Source of the DNA: Stramenopiles sp. TOSAG23-3
Lineage: Eukaryota; Sar
NCBI GenBank assembly: GCA_900128585.1
Contig: LT642287.1
Span: forward strand, 1-25,485
Reading direction: 5' to 3'
DNA length: 25,485 nucleotides
A model generated the notes under the pieces. The model saw nothing but the letters and a program-made list of their open reading frames with translations. It was not told the DNA's origin and did no database searches. The position numbers were made by a program, and so were the translations under genes. This document shows, in pieces, positions 8,862 through 16,847 of this stretch. Position 1 is the first letter of the stretch. The number at the start of each line of letters is the position of its first letter.

Positions 8862-10889
8862 TTACCACGCACTGTTGTCGGCCCCGCCGCCGCTACTGTT
8901 GCGGTTGTAGCCGCCACCACCGTAGCCGCCGCCGCCACCACCGTAGCCGCCGCCGCCACCACCGTAGCCGCCGCCACCACCACCACCTCCACCGTAGCCG
9001 CCGCCGCCGCCGCCTCGGCCGCCGCCGCCTCGGCCGCCGCCGCTGCGATAATCTTTCGCACCAAAATTGCTTTTCTTATTTCTACCACCCCCGCGTCCAC
9101 GTCCGTAGGAGCGCGATTGCATCATTTGGTCCAACCACTGAGGAACCTCGAGCTTGTTCTCGGTCAACAATTCATGAAGGTCTTTGCAGACGTTTCGGTT
9201 CTTGTCGTTCATCATGGCCAAGGCGGTGCCTTTGGAGCCGATCCTACCCGTGCGCCCAATGCGATGCACGTAATCGTCAATGTTGGTGGGCATGTCGTAG
9301 TTAATGACATGCGTAACGCCTTTAATATCCAACCCACGCGCCGCGACGTCGGTCGCGACCATGATCGGGGTCTGCCCGTTTCGAAACGTGTTCAACGCGT
9401 CTTCGCGCTCCCGCTGGGAACGGTCGCCGTGAATAGACGTTGTGGGAAACCCCTCGCGGATGAGCGTGTTCTCGAGCGAGTCAGCGCCGCGCTTGGTCAT
9501 GACGAAAATCAAAACCAAACCTTCGTCGATCGTGTTCAGGTATTTGATCAGAAACGGCTGCTTGTGCTGCTCCTCTACGAACTCGATTTTCTGGTCGACG
9601 TCTGTGTTGGCAGCACCAACCCGGCCTACGGCGAGGAAGACGTAGTTATTCAAAAAATCACCAGCAAGCTGTTGAATCGTGGATGGGAATGTGGCACTGA
9701 ACATAAACGTCAAGCGTTCCTCTTTAATGGGCAAGTCCTCTTCTTCCACAATTTTGCGAATCTGGGGCTCGAAACCCATGTCGAGCATACGGTCGGCTTC
9801 GTCCAGAATCAACAGCCGGCAGCACGCCAACGAGATTCGGCCACGCTCGATCAGGTCGCCGAGGCGCCCTGGGGTCGCGGTGAGAATGTCGCAGCCACGC
9901 TCCAGCTCCCTCATCTGCTGCTTGATGTCGGTGCCGCCGTACACTACCACGGTGGAGAGTCCGGTCATGTAACAAAACTTTCTGGCCTCGTCGTGGATTT
10001 GGCAGGCCAATTCGCGGGTCGGGGCCATGATGAGCGCGCCCGGGTACGCCTTGGGGTACCGGGAACGGTACCGTTCCTCTGGTCGCTCCCTGGGGCCTTT
10101 TCGCAGCATGACCATGATGGCCGGGAACAAAAACCCGGCAGTTTTTCCAGACCCAGTCTGAGCACACGCCATTAAGTCGCGGTCTATAGCTCCGATGGGT
10201 ATACTGTACTTCTGCACTGGGGTCGGCCTGTTGTACTTGGCGAGGACAGTGTTTGCGTACAAACTCTCGCCCAAAATCTCAGCAGTGTACTCATTGATCG
10301 GTTCCGGGCACCCTTCTCCACCGACCTCAATGGGAATGTTGTCGTACGTGTCAAAGTTGATACCGGTGTTTTCTACGGTGCCAAAGAGCTCGGTTTCAAG
10401 GCGCTGGTCGCGGCGTAAGCTTCCGTGGTAGCCCAGCTCGTTCTGTCGCCCCGAACCGCCCCCATTCCGGCCGTAACCGTTCCGGCCGCCGCCGCCGCCG
10501 CGGCGGTCGTCGCGCCTGCGGTCGTTGTAACCCCGGCCGCCTCCATCATTCCCCCGGTCCCAACGGCTGTTTCCGGATTGTGGTGGGCCACGGTTTCCGC
10601 CCCGCTGTTGGAAGCCGCCGCCACCGCCGCCGTTGCCCCCTTGGAAGCCGCCCCCTCGGTTTCCACCACGGAAGCCGCCGTCGTTGCGCCCTCGGTTTCC
10701 ACCGTGGAAGCCGCCGCCGTTGCCCCCTTGGTTGCCCCCTTGGTTGCCCCCCTGGTTGCCCCCCTGGTTGCCCCCCTGGTTGCCCCCCCGGTTGCCCCCC
10801 TGGCCGTTTCCTCCGCTACCTTGCGATTGTTTATTTCTCAAGGCTGGTGGTACATACTTGCTGTTGCCTGTGCTTGCAAAACTAGACAT
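8862..10889 (-). CDS. DED1: Ded1/DDX3-family DEAD-box RNA helicase
   Basis: I chose the ATG at 10887-10889 (675 aa) because [10 protein letters not shown] at residues 10-19 matches the N-terminal motif of Ded1/DDX3 proteins; an in-frame upstream ATG would add 50 residues unlike the family. Residues about 24-150 are a Gly/Asn/Gln/Arg-rich disordered region with tandem GGNQ units. The core has the Q motif around 213-231, motif I AQTGSGKT 243-250, Ia PTREL 290-294, Ib TPGR 339-342, II DEAD 363-366, III SAT 398-400, V RGLD 518-521 and [10 protein letters not shown] 542-549. The tail is RGG/GGYGG-rich and ends in Trp, as in the family. It should unwind mRNA leaders during translation initiation and enter RNP condensates. 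It is convergent with the acyltransferase fusion and divergent from TRAPPC2L. Confidence 0.96.
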   Translation of the reverse strand: MSSFASTGNSKYVPPALRNKQSQGSGGNGQGGNRGGNQGGNQGGNQGGNQGGNQGGNGGGFHGGNRGRNDGGFRGGNRGGGFQGGNGGGGGGFQQRGGNRGPPQSGNSRWDRGNDGGGRGYNDRRRDDRRGGGGGRNGYGRNGGGSGRQNELGYHGSLRRDQRLETELFGTVENTGINFDTYDNIPIEVGGEGCPEPINEYTAEILGESLYANTVLAKYNRPTPVQKYSIPIGAIDRDLMACAQTGSGKTAGFLFPAIMVMLRKGPRERPEERYRSRYPKAYPGALIMAPTRELACQIHDEARKFCYMTGLSTVVVYGGTDIKQQMRELERGCDILTATPGRLGDLIERGRISLACCRLLILDEADRMLDMGFEPQIRKIVEEEDLPIKEERLTFMFSATFPSTIQQLAGDFLNNYVFLAVGRVGAANTDVDQKIEFVEEQHKQPFLIKYLNTIDEGLVLIFVMTKRGADSLENTLIREGFPTTSIHGDRSQREREDALNTFRNGQTPIMVATDVAARGLDIKGVTHVINYDMPTNIDDYVHRIGRTGRIGSKGTALAMMNDKNRNVCKDLHELLTENKLEVPQWLDQMMQSRSYGRGRGGGRNKKSNFGAKDYRSGGGRGGGGRGGGGGGYGGGGGGGGGYGGGGGGYGGGGGGYGGGGYNRNSSGGGADNSAW
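8886..9049 (-). repeat. Coding GGYGGGG repeats of the helicase tail
   Basis: Imperfect GCC/ACC-rich trinucleotide-like repeats encode glycine/tyrosine units in the C-terminal tail of the Ded1-like helicase. Length variation here would stay in frame and change only the disordered tail. Confidence 0.85.
10715..10803 (-). repeat. Coding GGNQ tandem repeat of the helicase N-terminus
   Basis: Near-identical 12-bp units, read on the + strand as TTGCCCCCCTGG or close variants, encode tandem Gly-Gly-Asn-Gln. The high nucleotide identity between units suggests recent expansion by slippage or unequal exchange. The unit length preserves the frame. Confidence 0.85.
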
Positions 10890-11831
10890 AAAACGTGTGA
10901 AGTCAAAAAATAATAGATACTTGTTTGTTGAGTTGATGTTAATAATCGTTAAAGAAAAGTCCTTTCCGTATGCTTCAATTCTCTTTCCTTTTTCTTCTTC
11001 GCTAAAACTAACTAACGTGTACGTACGTAACCAAATCATCTAAATCAATTACGTAAATAATAATTCCAAAAGTATTAATTATATATACAATACAGTTTCC
11101 TTCCTTCCCTTTTGGCTTTTGGCCCTTCCTTTTCCTTCCTCCTCCCTTTTGTTGGCCTTTTATGGTTCTTACTTCTTACTACTACGTACGAGTAAACGTA
11201 CTAGTTATTATATTTATACTTTATCTTTACTTCACTCCTTCTTTCTTTCTTTCTTTCTTTTAATTATATAATAAATAAATACTTCCAGATAGATACAGTA
11301 TAATAAGGAAGGATAATGAAGGAAGAAGGAATTCTATTTCAATGAATTTAGGGAAAAAGATTAAATCTCTGATAATAATGAATATATATTGTTGTTATAA
11401 TTATCCTTAAGGTATGAAACGCTTATGCTATTTCATTACTAATTTAAAACGAAAAGAAGAAAACCATTAAATTTTTTTATTTTTTTATTTCTTTCGTTCC
11501 TCTGCTGTATTTCTATTATTATTTGTACTTAATGAATAAATAAATAGAGACTTAGTATACGAATCTCTTAAAAGATTGCTTTTTATTGGTTGGTTGTGCG
11601 TGTCGTGGAAAAATAATAAGGAAATTATTAAAATATAAAAATATATTTAGTATACAAATAACGTATAAATTAAAGAAGAAATGAAACCAAAATTGAGTTT
11701 TTATTAAAACATTTATCCATTGAACAATACCCAAAAAAGGAAGTCAAAAATGTTAAGGAATGAAATTAAAAAAAGAATTCTTGTTAAATATTATATTGAC
11801 CCTGATCTTAACCCTAATTATGTCCTTCTTC

Positions 11832-12053
11832 AAGAAGCGAAGCGAAAAGAAAAGAAAAAGAAAAGAAAAGAAAAGAAAAGAAAAGAAAAGAAAAAGAAAA
11901 GAAAAGAAAAGAAAAGAAAAGAAAAGAAAAGAAAAGAAAAGAAAAGAAAAGAAAAGAAAAAGAAAAAGAAAAGAAAAGAAAAGAAAAGAAAAGAAGCGAA
12001 AAGAAAAGAAAAGAAAAGAAAAGAAAAGAAAAGAAAAGAAGCGAAAAGAGGAA
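11832..12053. repeat. AAAAG pentanucleotide array with GCG interruptions
   Basis: About 220 nt consist of AAAAG units, purine-only on the + strand except for single C bases in four AAGCGA interruptions (C at 11838, 11843, 11997 and 12042). The array is long enough to create artificial Lys-rich frames on the + strand and Phe/Ser/Leu frames on the - strand. The evenly styled interruptions suggest mutation and local re-duplication. Confidence 0.95.
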
Positions 12054-12176
12054 CAACAACATCTCCTCCTTCTATCCTCTTCTTCTCCTCGTAGTCTATG
12101 TAAATATTAATTAGACTACTAGATATTATATTACAAAATGCGCACAGATAATAATAATAAAATATGTGCCTTGTTG

Positions 12177-12218
12177 CTTTTCTTCTTCTTCTTCTTCTTT
12201 CTTCCTTCTTCTTCTTCT
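12177..12218. repeat. TTC microsatellite
   Basis: Forty-two consecutive pyrimidines, mainly TTC units, lie about 285 bp upstream of TRAPPC2L. Its purine strand is opposite to that of the neighbouring AAAAG array. Confidence 0.9.
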
Positions 12219-12503
12219 ATCTTCTTGATGATTATTATTATTAAATTATTATTAATTATTTTATTTTCTTTATTTTAAATCTCAAGTTATTAGGATATAT
12301 ATGGTATTTATTTTGTTAGCTAGACGACTACCCTTGTGGTGAATCAGTTACGTCTTCCAAAAGTGAGTTATGAGAAGTTGAACCGTGCATTCTATATCTA
12401 TTTCTATAAAAATAGAACTAATTGGAGACCAAGCTTGGTTTTGACACGCGGAAGGACGGACGAACGCACGCTCGGGGGGGGGGGTCCAGTTCCCACACAA
12501 ACC

Positions 12504-13004
12504 ATGCCAATCGAGTGCGTTGCCGTTATAGGGAAAAAGAACAACCCTCTGTATTTATCAACTTTTCCTCCCAACAATAGTACTGACGTGCAGCACAGGT
12601 TTCAGCTAGTAGTGTATTCCTCGCTGGACGTCATTGACACGCTTGTGAAGAAAAATGAGAATGGGGCTTCGGGGGGCGACGGTGGAAGCAAGACCAACGA
12701 GAACGGGAGCGGCGGCGCCGGGGACGGGAAAGAGTTCCTCGGGTACTTGTGCTCCGTGGAGCACTTTAAGATATTTGGCTACGTCACGAATACGTCTATA
12801 AAATTTATTCTTGTCGTCAGCGACGAAGTGGACCGTCTCAAAACCCCGTACAGAAAAGTGCAAAACTTCTTGTCTTCCATGCACTCCCTGTACATCGAAG
12901 CCATATACAACCCGTTCTATACCCTGGAAACGCCGATTACGTCGAAGGGTTTTGCTGGCAAAGTCAACGCTTTGGTGGGGCAGAGTGAGAAGCAGTGGTT
13001 TTGA
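12504..13004 (+). CDS. TRAPPC2L: TRAPP complex subunit TRAPPC2L (Tca17-like)
   Basis: The protein is 166 aa from the ATG at 12504-12506. The frame stays open upstream to 12336, but the N-terminus IECVAVIGKKNNPLYL matches the first beta strands of TRAPPC2L/sedlin longins, so the upstream 56 codons are probably 5' UTR. Other family marks are YSSLDVID (38-45), LGYLCSVEHFKIFGYVTNT (79-97), IKFILVV (99-105) and the NPFY motif at 136-139. Length fits the family (about 140 aa) plus a Gly/Asn/Ser-rich insert at about 51-76 in a loop before the third strand. TRAPPC2L is an adaptor of the TRAPP tethering complexes, which activate Rab GTPases in ER-Golgi traffic. It is convergent with the coiled-coil gene. 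Confidence 0.93.
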   Translation: MPIECVAVIGKKNNPLYLSTFPPNNSTDVQHRFQLVVYSSLDVIDTLVKKNENGASGGDGGSKTNENGSGGAGDGKEFLGYLCSVEHFKIFGYVTNTSIKFILVVSDEVDRLKTPYRKVQNFLSSMHSLYIEAIYNPFYTLETPITSKGFAGKVNALVGQSEKQWF

Positions 13005-13629
13005 ATGCGGGGCGCGGTGGTGTGATGTCGTTTTTGCGCGCTTGTCCTCGTAAATTAATGTAATTGATAATAGAGCTATGTGGGGGAAATCCGGGGAATT
13101 TTTTTGTGCGGGCGCGGTAAGCAGTTTAAGTTAAAACCACGAAGGAGTAAAGAAGGTGGAAAGTATTTTTTTAATATAAAAAAGCAAAAAAAAGAGATGT
13201 GAAAAGGATTTATTTTGAAAAACAAAAAATAATGGCTGTTGTTTAGGTAGACTATATAATATTTAAATTTTATCTTCTTCGTTGTAAGTACCCCGAATTT
13301 ATTTCTGCTACTTACGCCAAGTAAAGTTTTACTTCCTTCAAATGTACCTGTGCGAATTTATTTCTGCTCCGGTGGTTCTTTATTGATAATCAAATTTATA
13401 ACGGTGAGGTATGAGATTTAATCAAAAATATGATCAGATAAAATTACCCGAAAAAGGCGTTAAATCCACATGTCGTGTAAGATCTTACGAATTGCATTAT
13501 TTACATAATTCTTTAATTAAATAAAAAAACTAATTATATAGTATGTTAAAATAAAATATATATACTTTTGTTCGATTGCTTTTTGGTAGACTACCCAGAG
13601 TTTTCTTTTGCGCTGTGCGTCGGTGTTTT
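13005..13629. other. Convergent 3' spacer with short repeats
   Basis: This AT-rich spacer lies between the TRAPPC2L and ODA-like stop codons. It contains an exact 16-bp direct repeat, CGAATTTATTTCTGCT, at 13294-13309 and 13353-13368. It also has a 24-bp segment at 13524-13547 matching 8295-8318 with one mismatch. GGTAGACTA occurs at about 13246 and 13587. No gene is visible. Confidence 0.75.
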
Positions 13630-15249
13630 TTACAAGATGCTGTCCCGACTGGCGTTCAAGGTATCTCCTAGCTTCATCTGGTAAGCCCTAATGCTCTGTG
13701 TCAAACTCATGTTGCCGTTGGTCGCCGCTAAAATATCGTCGTCGTTCAGGTTATCGTTATCCTTCAAGGATGGTGCGCTGACGCTCGTGTACTTTGCAAG
13801 CAGACCGTGGGCCTTCCGTGGCCCCATGTCGGGCATTTTCGGCAGCACGGCACGTTTGTGCTTCGCCTTCATCTGCCTCTTCTTCTCACTGATCAAGGCG
13901 CCGTAGCGATGTACCAGGTTCTTCATCCGCGACTCGAGAATTCCCAAGTACAGCATGTAGTTTTCGTTCTTTACCTCGGTGGTAGGGTCGCTAATCGATA
14001 CAGCCTCGGGGTGGGACGATAAGAAGTCCGTCTCGCCGCCGTTCTCGGAGGCCTTCGTTATGTACTTGTCGCATCCAATTTTGAAAAACGTAGTGTGAAG
14101 CGGTTCGAACAATTTCTCCAAATCCTCGAGGCGGCCGCGCTGCGCCCTCGTTGCTTCATTGTATATACTTTCGGTGTTCAGGAAGCTGCTCTGGTGCTCC
14201 GACAGAACTTCCGCTCTCTCCGCGTTTCGGGCCTCGTTGTTCGACATGATCGTCTTAAATTCGTTGTTCAATGCCTGCACCTCTCGCAATATCTGCTCGT
14301 ACTCTAGCGTTACCTTGTTGACTTCGTTGATGCGCGCGAATTCTGTCTTGGACATTGTCTCGAACGCCTCCTTGACGTCCTCGGCGGCCTTCTCCGGGTC
14401 CCCGGTCCACTCTACGCCCGCGGCCTCGCACATACTCGCGTACTGGTCTTCAACCTGCTCCATTTCGTTCTTGGCCCTTCGGTAGGCAATGTCGGCCTGG
14501 CTTTCACTACTTTGGCTCTTGCTCTTGTGCGTGGGCGATTTCACGCTACCGACGATGGAAAACGTGCGCGCCACGCTGGTCCGTCGGTGCAGCTTCGACC
14601 GTTGCAGTTTCTGAATGGCAATATCTGTCTGATCGATGACGAGGGTCATGTCTTCGTAGTCCTTCAAGAACTGGTGCTTGTCTTGGTCGTACATTTTCTT
14701 CAAATCCTGCATGCGAAGTTGGGCAGCGTCGCGGTCCGCGTACAAATTCTCAATCTCATAATTCAACTGCCGAAGTTCCGACGCCGTCTCCGCTAGCTCA
14801 TCTACCATTCGTGCGGAGACTCTCTCAAACACAATTTTTTCCCGCCGAGCAAGGTCTATCTCTCTCTTAATCTCGTTGTTTTGCCCCACTGCCTTGTCGT
14901 TCTTTCCAAGTATGAACCCTGTGCGCCGGGTCAACAGCTCGCACTCGCGCTGGATTCGCCTAGAGCTGACGTCTGGTGCGTCCGCGGCACCTAACTTTCG
15001 GGAGTGGAGCGCTCTAATATCGTCTCCCCTCGTCACCCACGTTGGGTAACTGCCCATCTTCTTTCGAACGTCCCACAGTGCACTTTTAAGCACGTCTACC
15101 TGGGGAGTAAGCTCGTCGACAGACTTCTGCAGCTCGACGATTTCTTCCTGTATGTCTTCCTTTTCCAACTCCAGCCCATGGGCTTCACGGACTGCCTTTT
15201 GCTGCCATATTGTCAGCGGCTTCACTCCAGATACGTCGTCCTCGTCCAT
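13630..15249 (-). CDS. Outer dynein arm docking complex coiled-coil protein (ODA1/CCDC114/CCDC63-like)
   Basis: The protein is 539 aa, almost entirely alpha-helical coiled coil with heptad-like Leu/Ile spacing at about 20-65, 95-215, 255-385 and 430-465. Family-like blocks are IKREIDLARREKIVFERV (127-144), YEIENLYADRDAAQLRMQDL (164-183) and ENYMLYLGILESRMKNL (429-445), which match conserved segments of ODA1/ODAD1 and relatives in register. Breaks include a Ser/Lys-rich linker (about 222-252) and a C-terminal disordered tail after 470. In Chlamydomonas and animals such proteins dock outer dynein arms on axonemal doublets. The organism therefore probably builds motile flagella at some stage. 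Assignment to ODA1 rather than another paralogue of the docking family is uncertain. Confidence 0.78.
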   Translation of the reverse strand: MDEDDVSGVKPLTIWQQKAVREAHGLELEKEDIQEEIVELQKSVDELTPQVDVLKSALWDVRKKMGSYPTWVTRGDDIRALHSRKLGAADAPDVSSRRIQRECELLTRRTGFILGKNDKAVGQNNEIKREIDLARREKIVFERVSARMVDELAETASELRQLNYEIENLYADRDAAQLRMQDLKKMYDQDKHQFLKDYEDMTLVIDQTDIAIQKLQRSKLHRRTSVARTFSIVGSVKSPTHKSKSQSSESQADIAYRRAKNEMEQVEDQYASMCEAAGVEWTGDPEKAAEDVKEAFETMSKTEFARINEVNKVTLEYEQILREVQALNNEFKTIMSNNEARNAERAEVLSEHQSSFLNTESIYNEATRAQRGRLEDLEKLFEPLHTTFFKIGCDKYITKASENGGETDFLSSHPEAVSISDPTTEVKNENYMLYLGILESRMKNLVHRYGALISEKKRQMKAKHKRAVLPKMPDMGPRKAHGLLAKYTSVSAPSLKDNDNLNDDDILAATNGNMSLTQSIRAYQMKLGDTLNASRDSIL

Positions 15250-15420
15250 ACTTCTGTGATAAATTGACGTGCGCTATACTGGCAAAGCAATGTGCAACAC
15301 CGGTGAATTCACAAGCTTCGACTAATTTCAACAAAATCGTCTCGTACAGAAATCGTTGCGTGATTTTAAGAGTGGTGGAAAGCGACAGTTGTACGAACAA
15401 ACCCAACGTTTAATGATTAT

Positions 15421-15457
15421 AAAAAAGAAGAAGAAGAGGAAAGAAAGAAAGAAGAAA
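15421..15457. repeat. GA-rich polypurine tract
   Basis: Thirty-seven consecutive purines, GAA and GAAA units, lie about 170 bp upstream of the ODA-like start codon. Confidence 0.85.
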
Positions 15458-15601
15458 TAATATATAGGTAAATAGAGGGCAGTTAGTTAAGCCATTGGCA
15501 ACAACAACAACACCGCTCTTTCTTTTAACAGTCGTCTTCTATCGTCGTATTATCAATGCAGTTAATATTGGATTACCAGCAATAATAAATAATGGGCGAT
15601 C

Positions 15602-15677
15602 AAAGAAGAAGAAGAAGAAGAAGAAGAAGAAGAAGAAAGAAGAAAGAAGAAGAAGAAGAAGAAGAAGAAAGGGGAAA
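15602..15677. repeat. GAA trinucleotide array
   Basis: Seventy-six consecutive purines on the + strand, mostly GAA units with GAAA phase breaks. GAA arrays can form triplex structures, and this one lies roughly 350 bp upstream of the ODA-like gene. Confidence 0.93.
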
Positions 15678-15719
15678 CAACATACAACGGGATCGAAAAG
15701 AAACGGAAGAATATTTACA

Positions 15720-15752
15720 CTTCCTTTCTTCCTTCCTTCCTTCCTTCCCCCC
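15720..15752. repeat. TTCC/CTTC microsatellite
   Basis: Thirty-three pyrimidines, chiefly TTCC units ending in a C-run. It has opposite purine/pyrimidine polarity to the GAA array 43 bp away. Confidence 0.9.
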
Positions 15753-16249
15753 ACTGTCCGTCCCCTGTTGTTTCCCTTTACGATGTCATTCAGTTTTTAT
15801 TCTTTTTTTGTTGTACTGTAGTACATTCACTATTATACTTACTTAGCTGTAGCACACTCTCTAGTAAGTAAGCTCTAAGGCAAGATGCCAACGGTAAACA
15901 TAGGACGGCTACTCCTCGTACATTTACATCTATTTACATCCTATATGTTATAATTTAAACTGTACTGTAGTAGGAAGCACGATTACAACTCAGGACTGTG
16001 ACTAAAGTTGTTCCGTATTATTAGTCGTTCTATTAATTAGACTATTAGTCAGTTCTAGAGTGTTGCAGTTGTTTAGAAACACACACACACCCTCGTGAAA
16101 ACTCTGCTGCTTGAATCTAATAATTAATAGTCGGTTCTATTATTGCGGTGTCCGTGTTATTGTTATTGTTTTTATATTGCTTTTACAACAGTCATCGTTC
16201 TCTGAAAATAAAAAACGATATTTTACATACTAATAATAGATGACTACTT

Positions 16250-16522
16250 CGTACAGTACGAGGTACGGAACCTTTATTAATACCTGGTATTCATACCTGT
16301 ACCTGGGTATTATTAGGACTAATGAGTACCTGGTACCGTACCTGGTACCAACCAAAGGAATGTATTAAATACCAAACTCCTAAAGTAGTATTTATTAACT
16401 AGACTATTAAAATATATATTAACTAGAATTTTAGTACACGACCGTCCCAGTTATATATAGTCACAGTCATCTGCTGTTGCATGTACGGTACGGTACCGGT
16501 AGGTACTTTGTGCAAATAGTAC
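16250..16522. repeat. GTAC-rich palindromic island
   Basis: Fourteen GTAC tetranucleotides fall in 272 bp (about one expected). They sit within small palindromes: CGTACAGTACG (16250-16260), TACCTGGTA (16281-16289), a direct pair of GTACCTGGTACC (16326-16337 and 16338-16349), and a GGTAC-rich run ending in TACCGGTA (16494-16501). The function is unknown; the island lies about 330 bp past the AAA ATPase stop. Confidence 0.7.
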
Positions 16523-16847
16523 ATGTCTTATTGCCACTTATCACGATGAAGCAGTCGTCGGTCTGGGTTTCAAATGTTTCAAAATTGCGTTGTTAAAAAA
16601 TTGCTTTTTCTTCGGTTAAAAAAAATGTATTACACACGTACTTTTTAGTATTCTTATAATAATTCTTATTAAACTGGATATATTTTTGTTTTTCCAATTA
16701 TGTGTTTTTTAGAGATTATTGTTAGTTCGCAGTACATTTAATTTTAATTACTTAAATAACAGCCAATTTTCTTGTTATTGTTAATTCACAGTGCCCTGAT
16801 GCTCGCAAATTGGCCTCCCCATAAGTAAAGCAGATCTAATTTTCTGT

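Larger units (their letters stand above)
10890..12503. other. 1.6-kb divergent spacer with microsatellites
   Basis: This spacer must contain the promoters of the helicase (-) and TRAPPC2L (+). It holds a polypyrimidine segment near 11098-11153, a short CTTT array near 11238-11260, AT-rich DNA, the large AAAAG array at 11832-12053, a TTC array at 12177-12218, and an 11-nt G-run at 12474-12484 just before the TRAPPC2L start. GTACGTAAC occurs at 11023-11031 upstream of the helicase. Open frames over the AAAAG array encode only Lys/Arg/Glu repeats and are not genes. Confidence 0.75.
15250..16847. other. 1.6-kb spacer rich in microsatellites and short palindromic repeats
   Basis: This spacer lies upstream of the ODA-like gene and downstream of the AAA ATPase stop (both -). 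It holds GA-rich tracts (15421-15457, 15602-15677), a TTCC array (15720-15752), TGTACTGTAGTA twice (15812-15823, 15961-15972), three copies of a TA(T/A)TAGTC(N)GTTCTA element (16019-16032, 16043-16057, 16125-16139), and a GTAC island (16250-16522). Open frames within it are low-complexity. No gene is recognised. Confidence 0.75.

Noticed and set aside
10890-11039. 50-residue N-terminal extension of the DEAD-box protein
   Set aside because: It is hydrophobic and AT-rich, unlike the family, and the [10 protein letters not shown] motif places the real start at 10889.
11790-11822. Telomere-like CCCTGATCTTAACCCTAAT
   Set aside because: It holds only one or two imperfect CCCTAA-like units, which is not a telomeric array.
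11720-12110. Two overlapping Lys/Arg/Glu-rich open frames on the + strand and a Phe/Ser-rich frame on the - strand
   Set aside because: They are translations of the AAAAG array, with no non-repetitive sequence or family resemblance.
12336-12503. 56-residue N-terminal extension of TRAPPC2L
   Set aside because: The longin fold begins at MPIECVAVIG; the upstream part crosses a G-run and shows no family similarity.
15495-15846. Frames with poly-Lys, poly-Arg or poly-Glu over 15.5-15.8 kb
   Set aside because: They come from the GAA and TTCC microsatellites.
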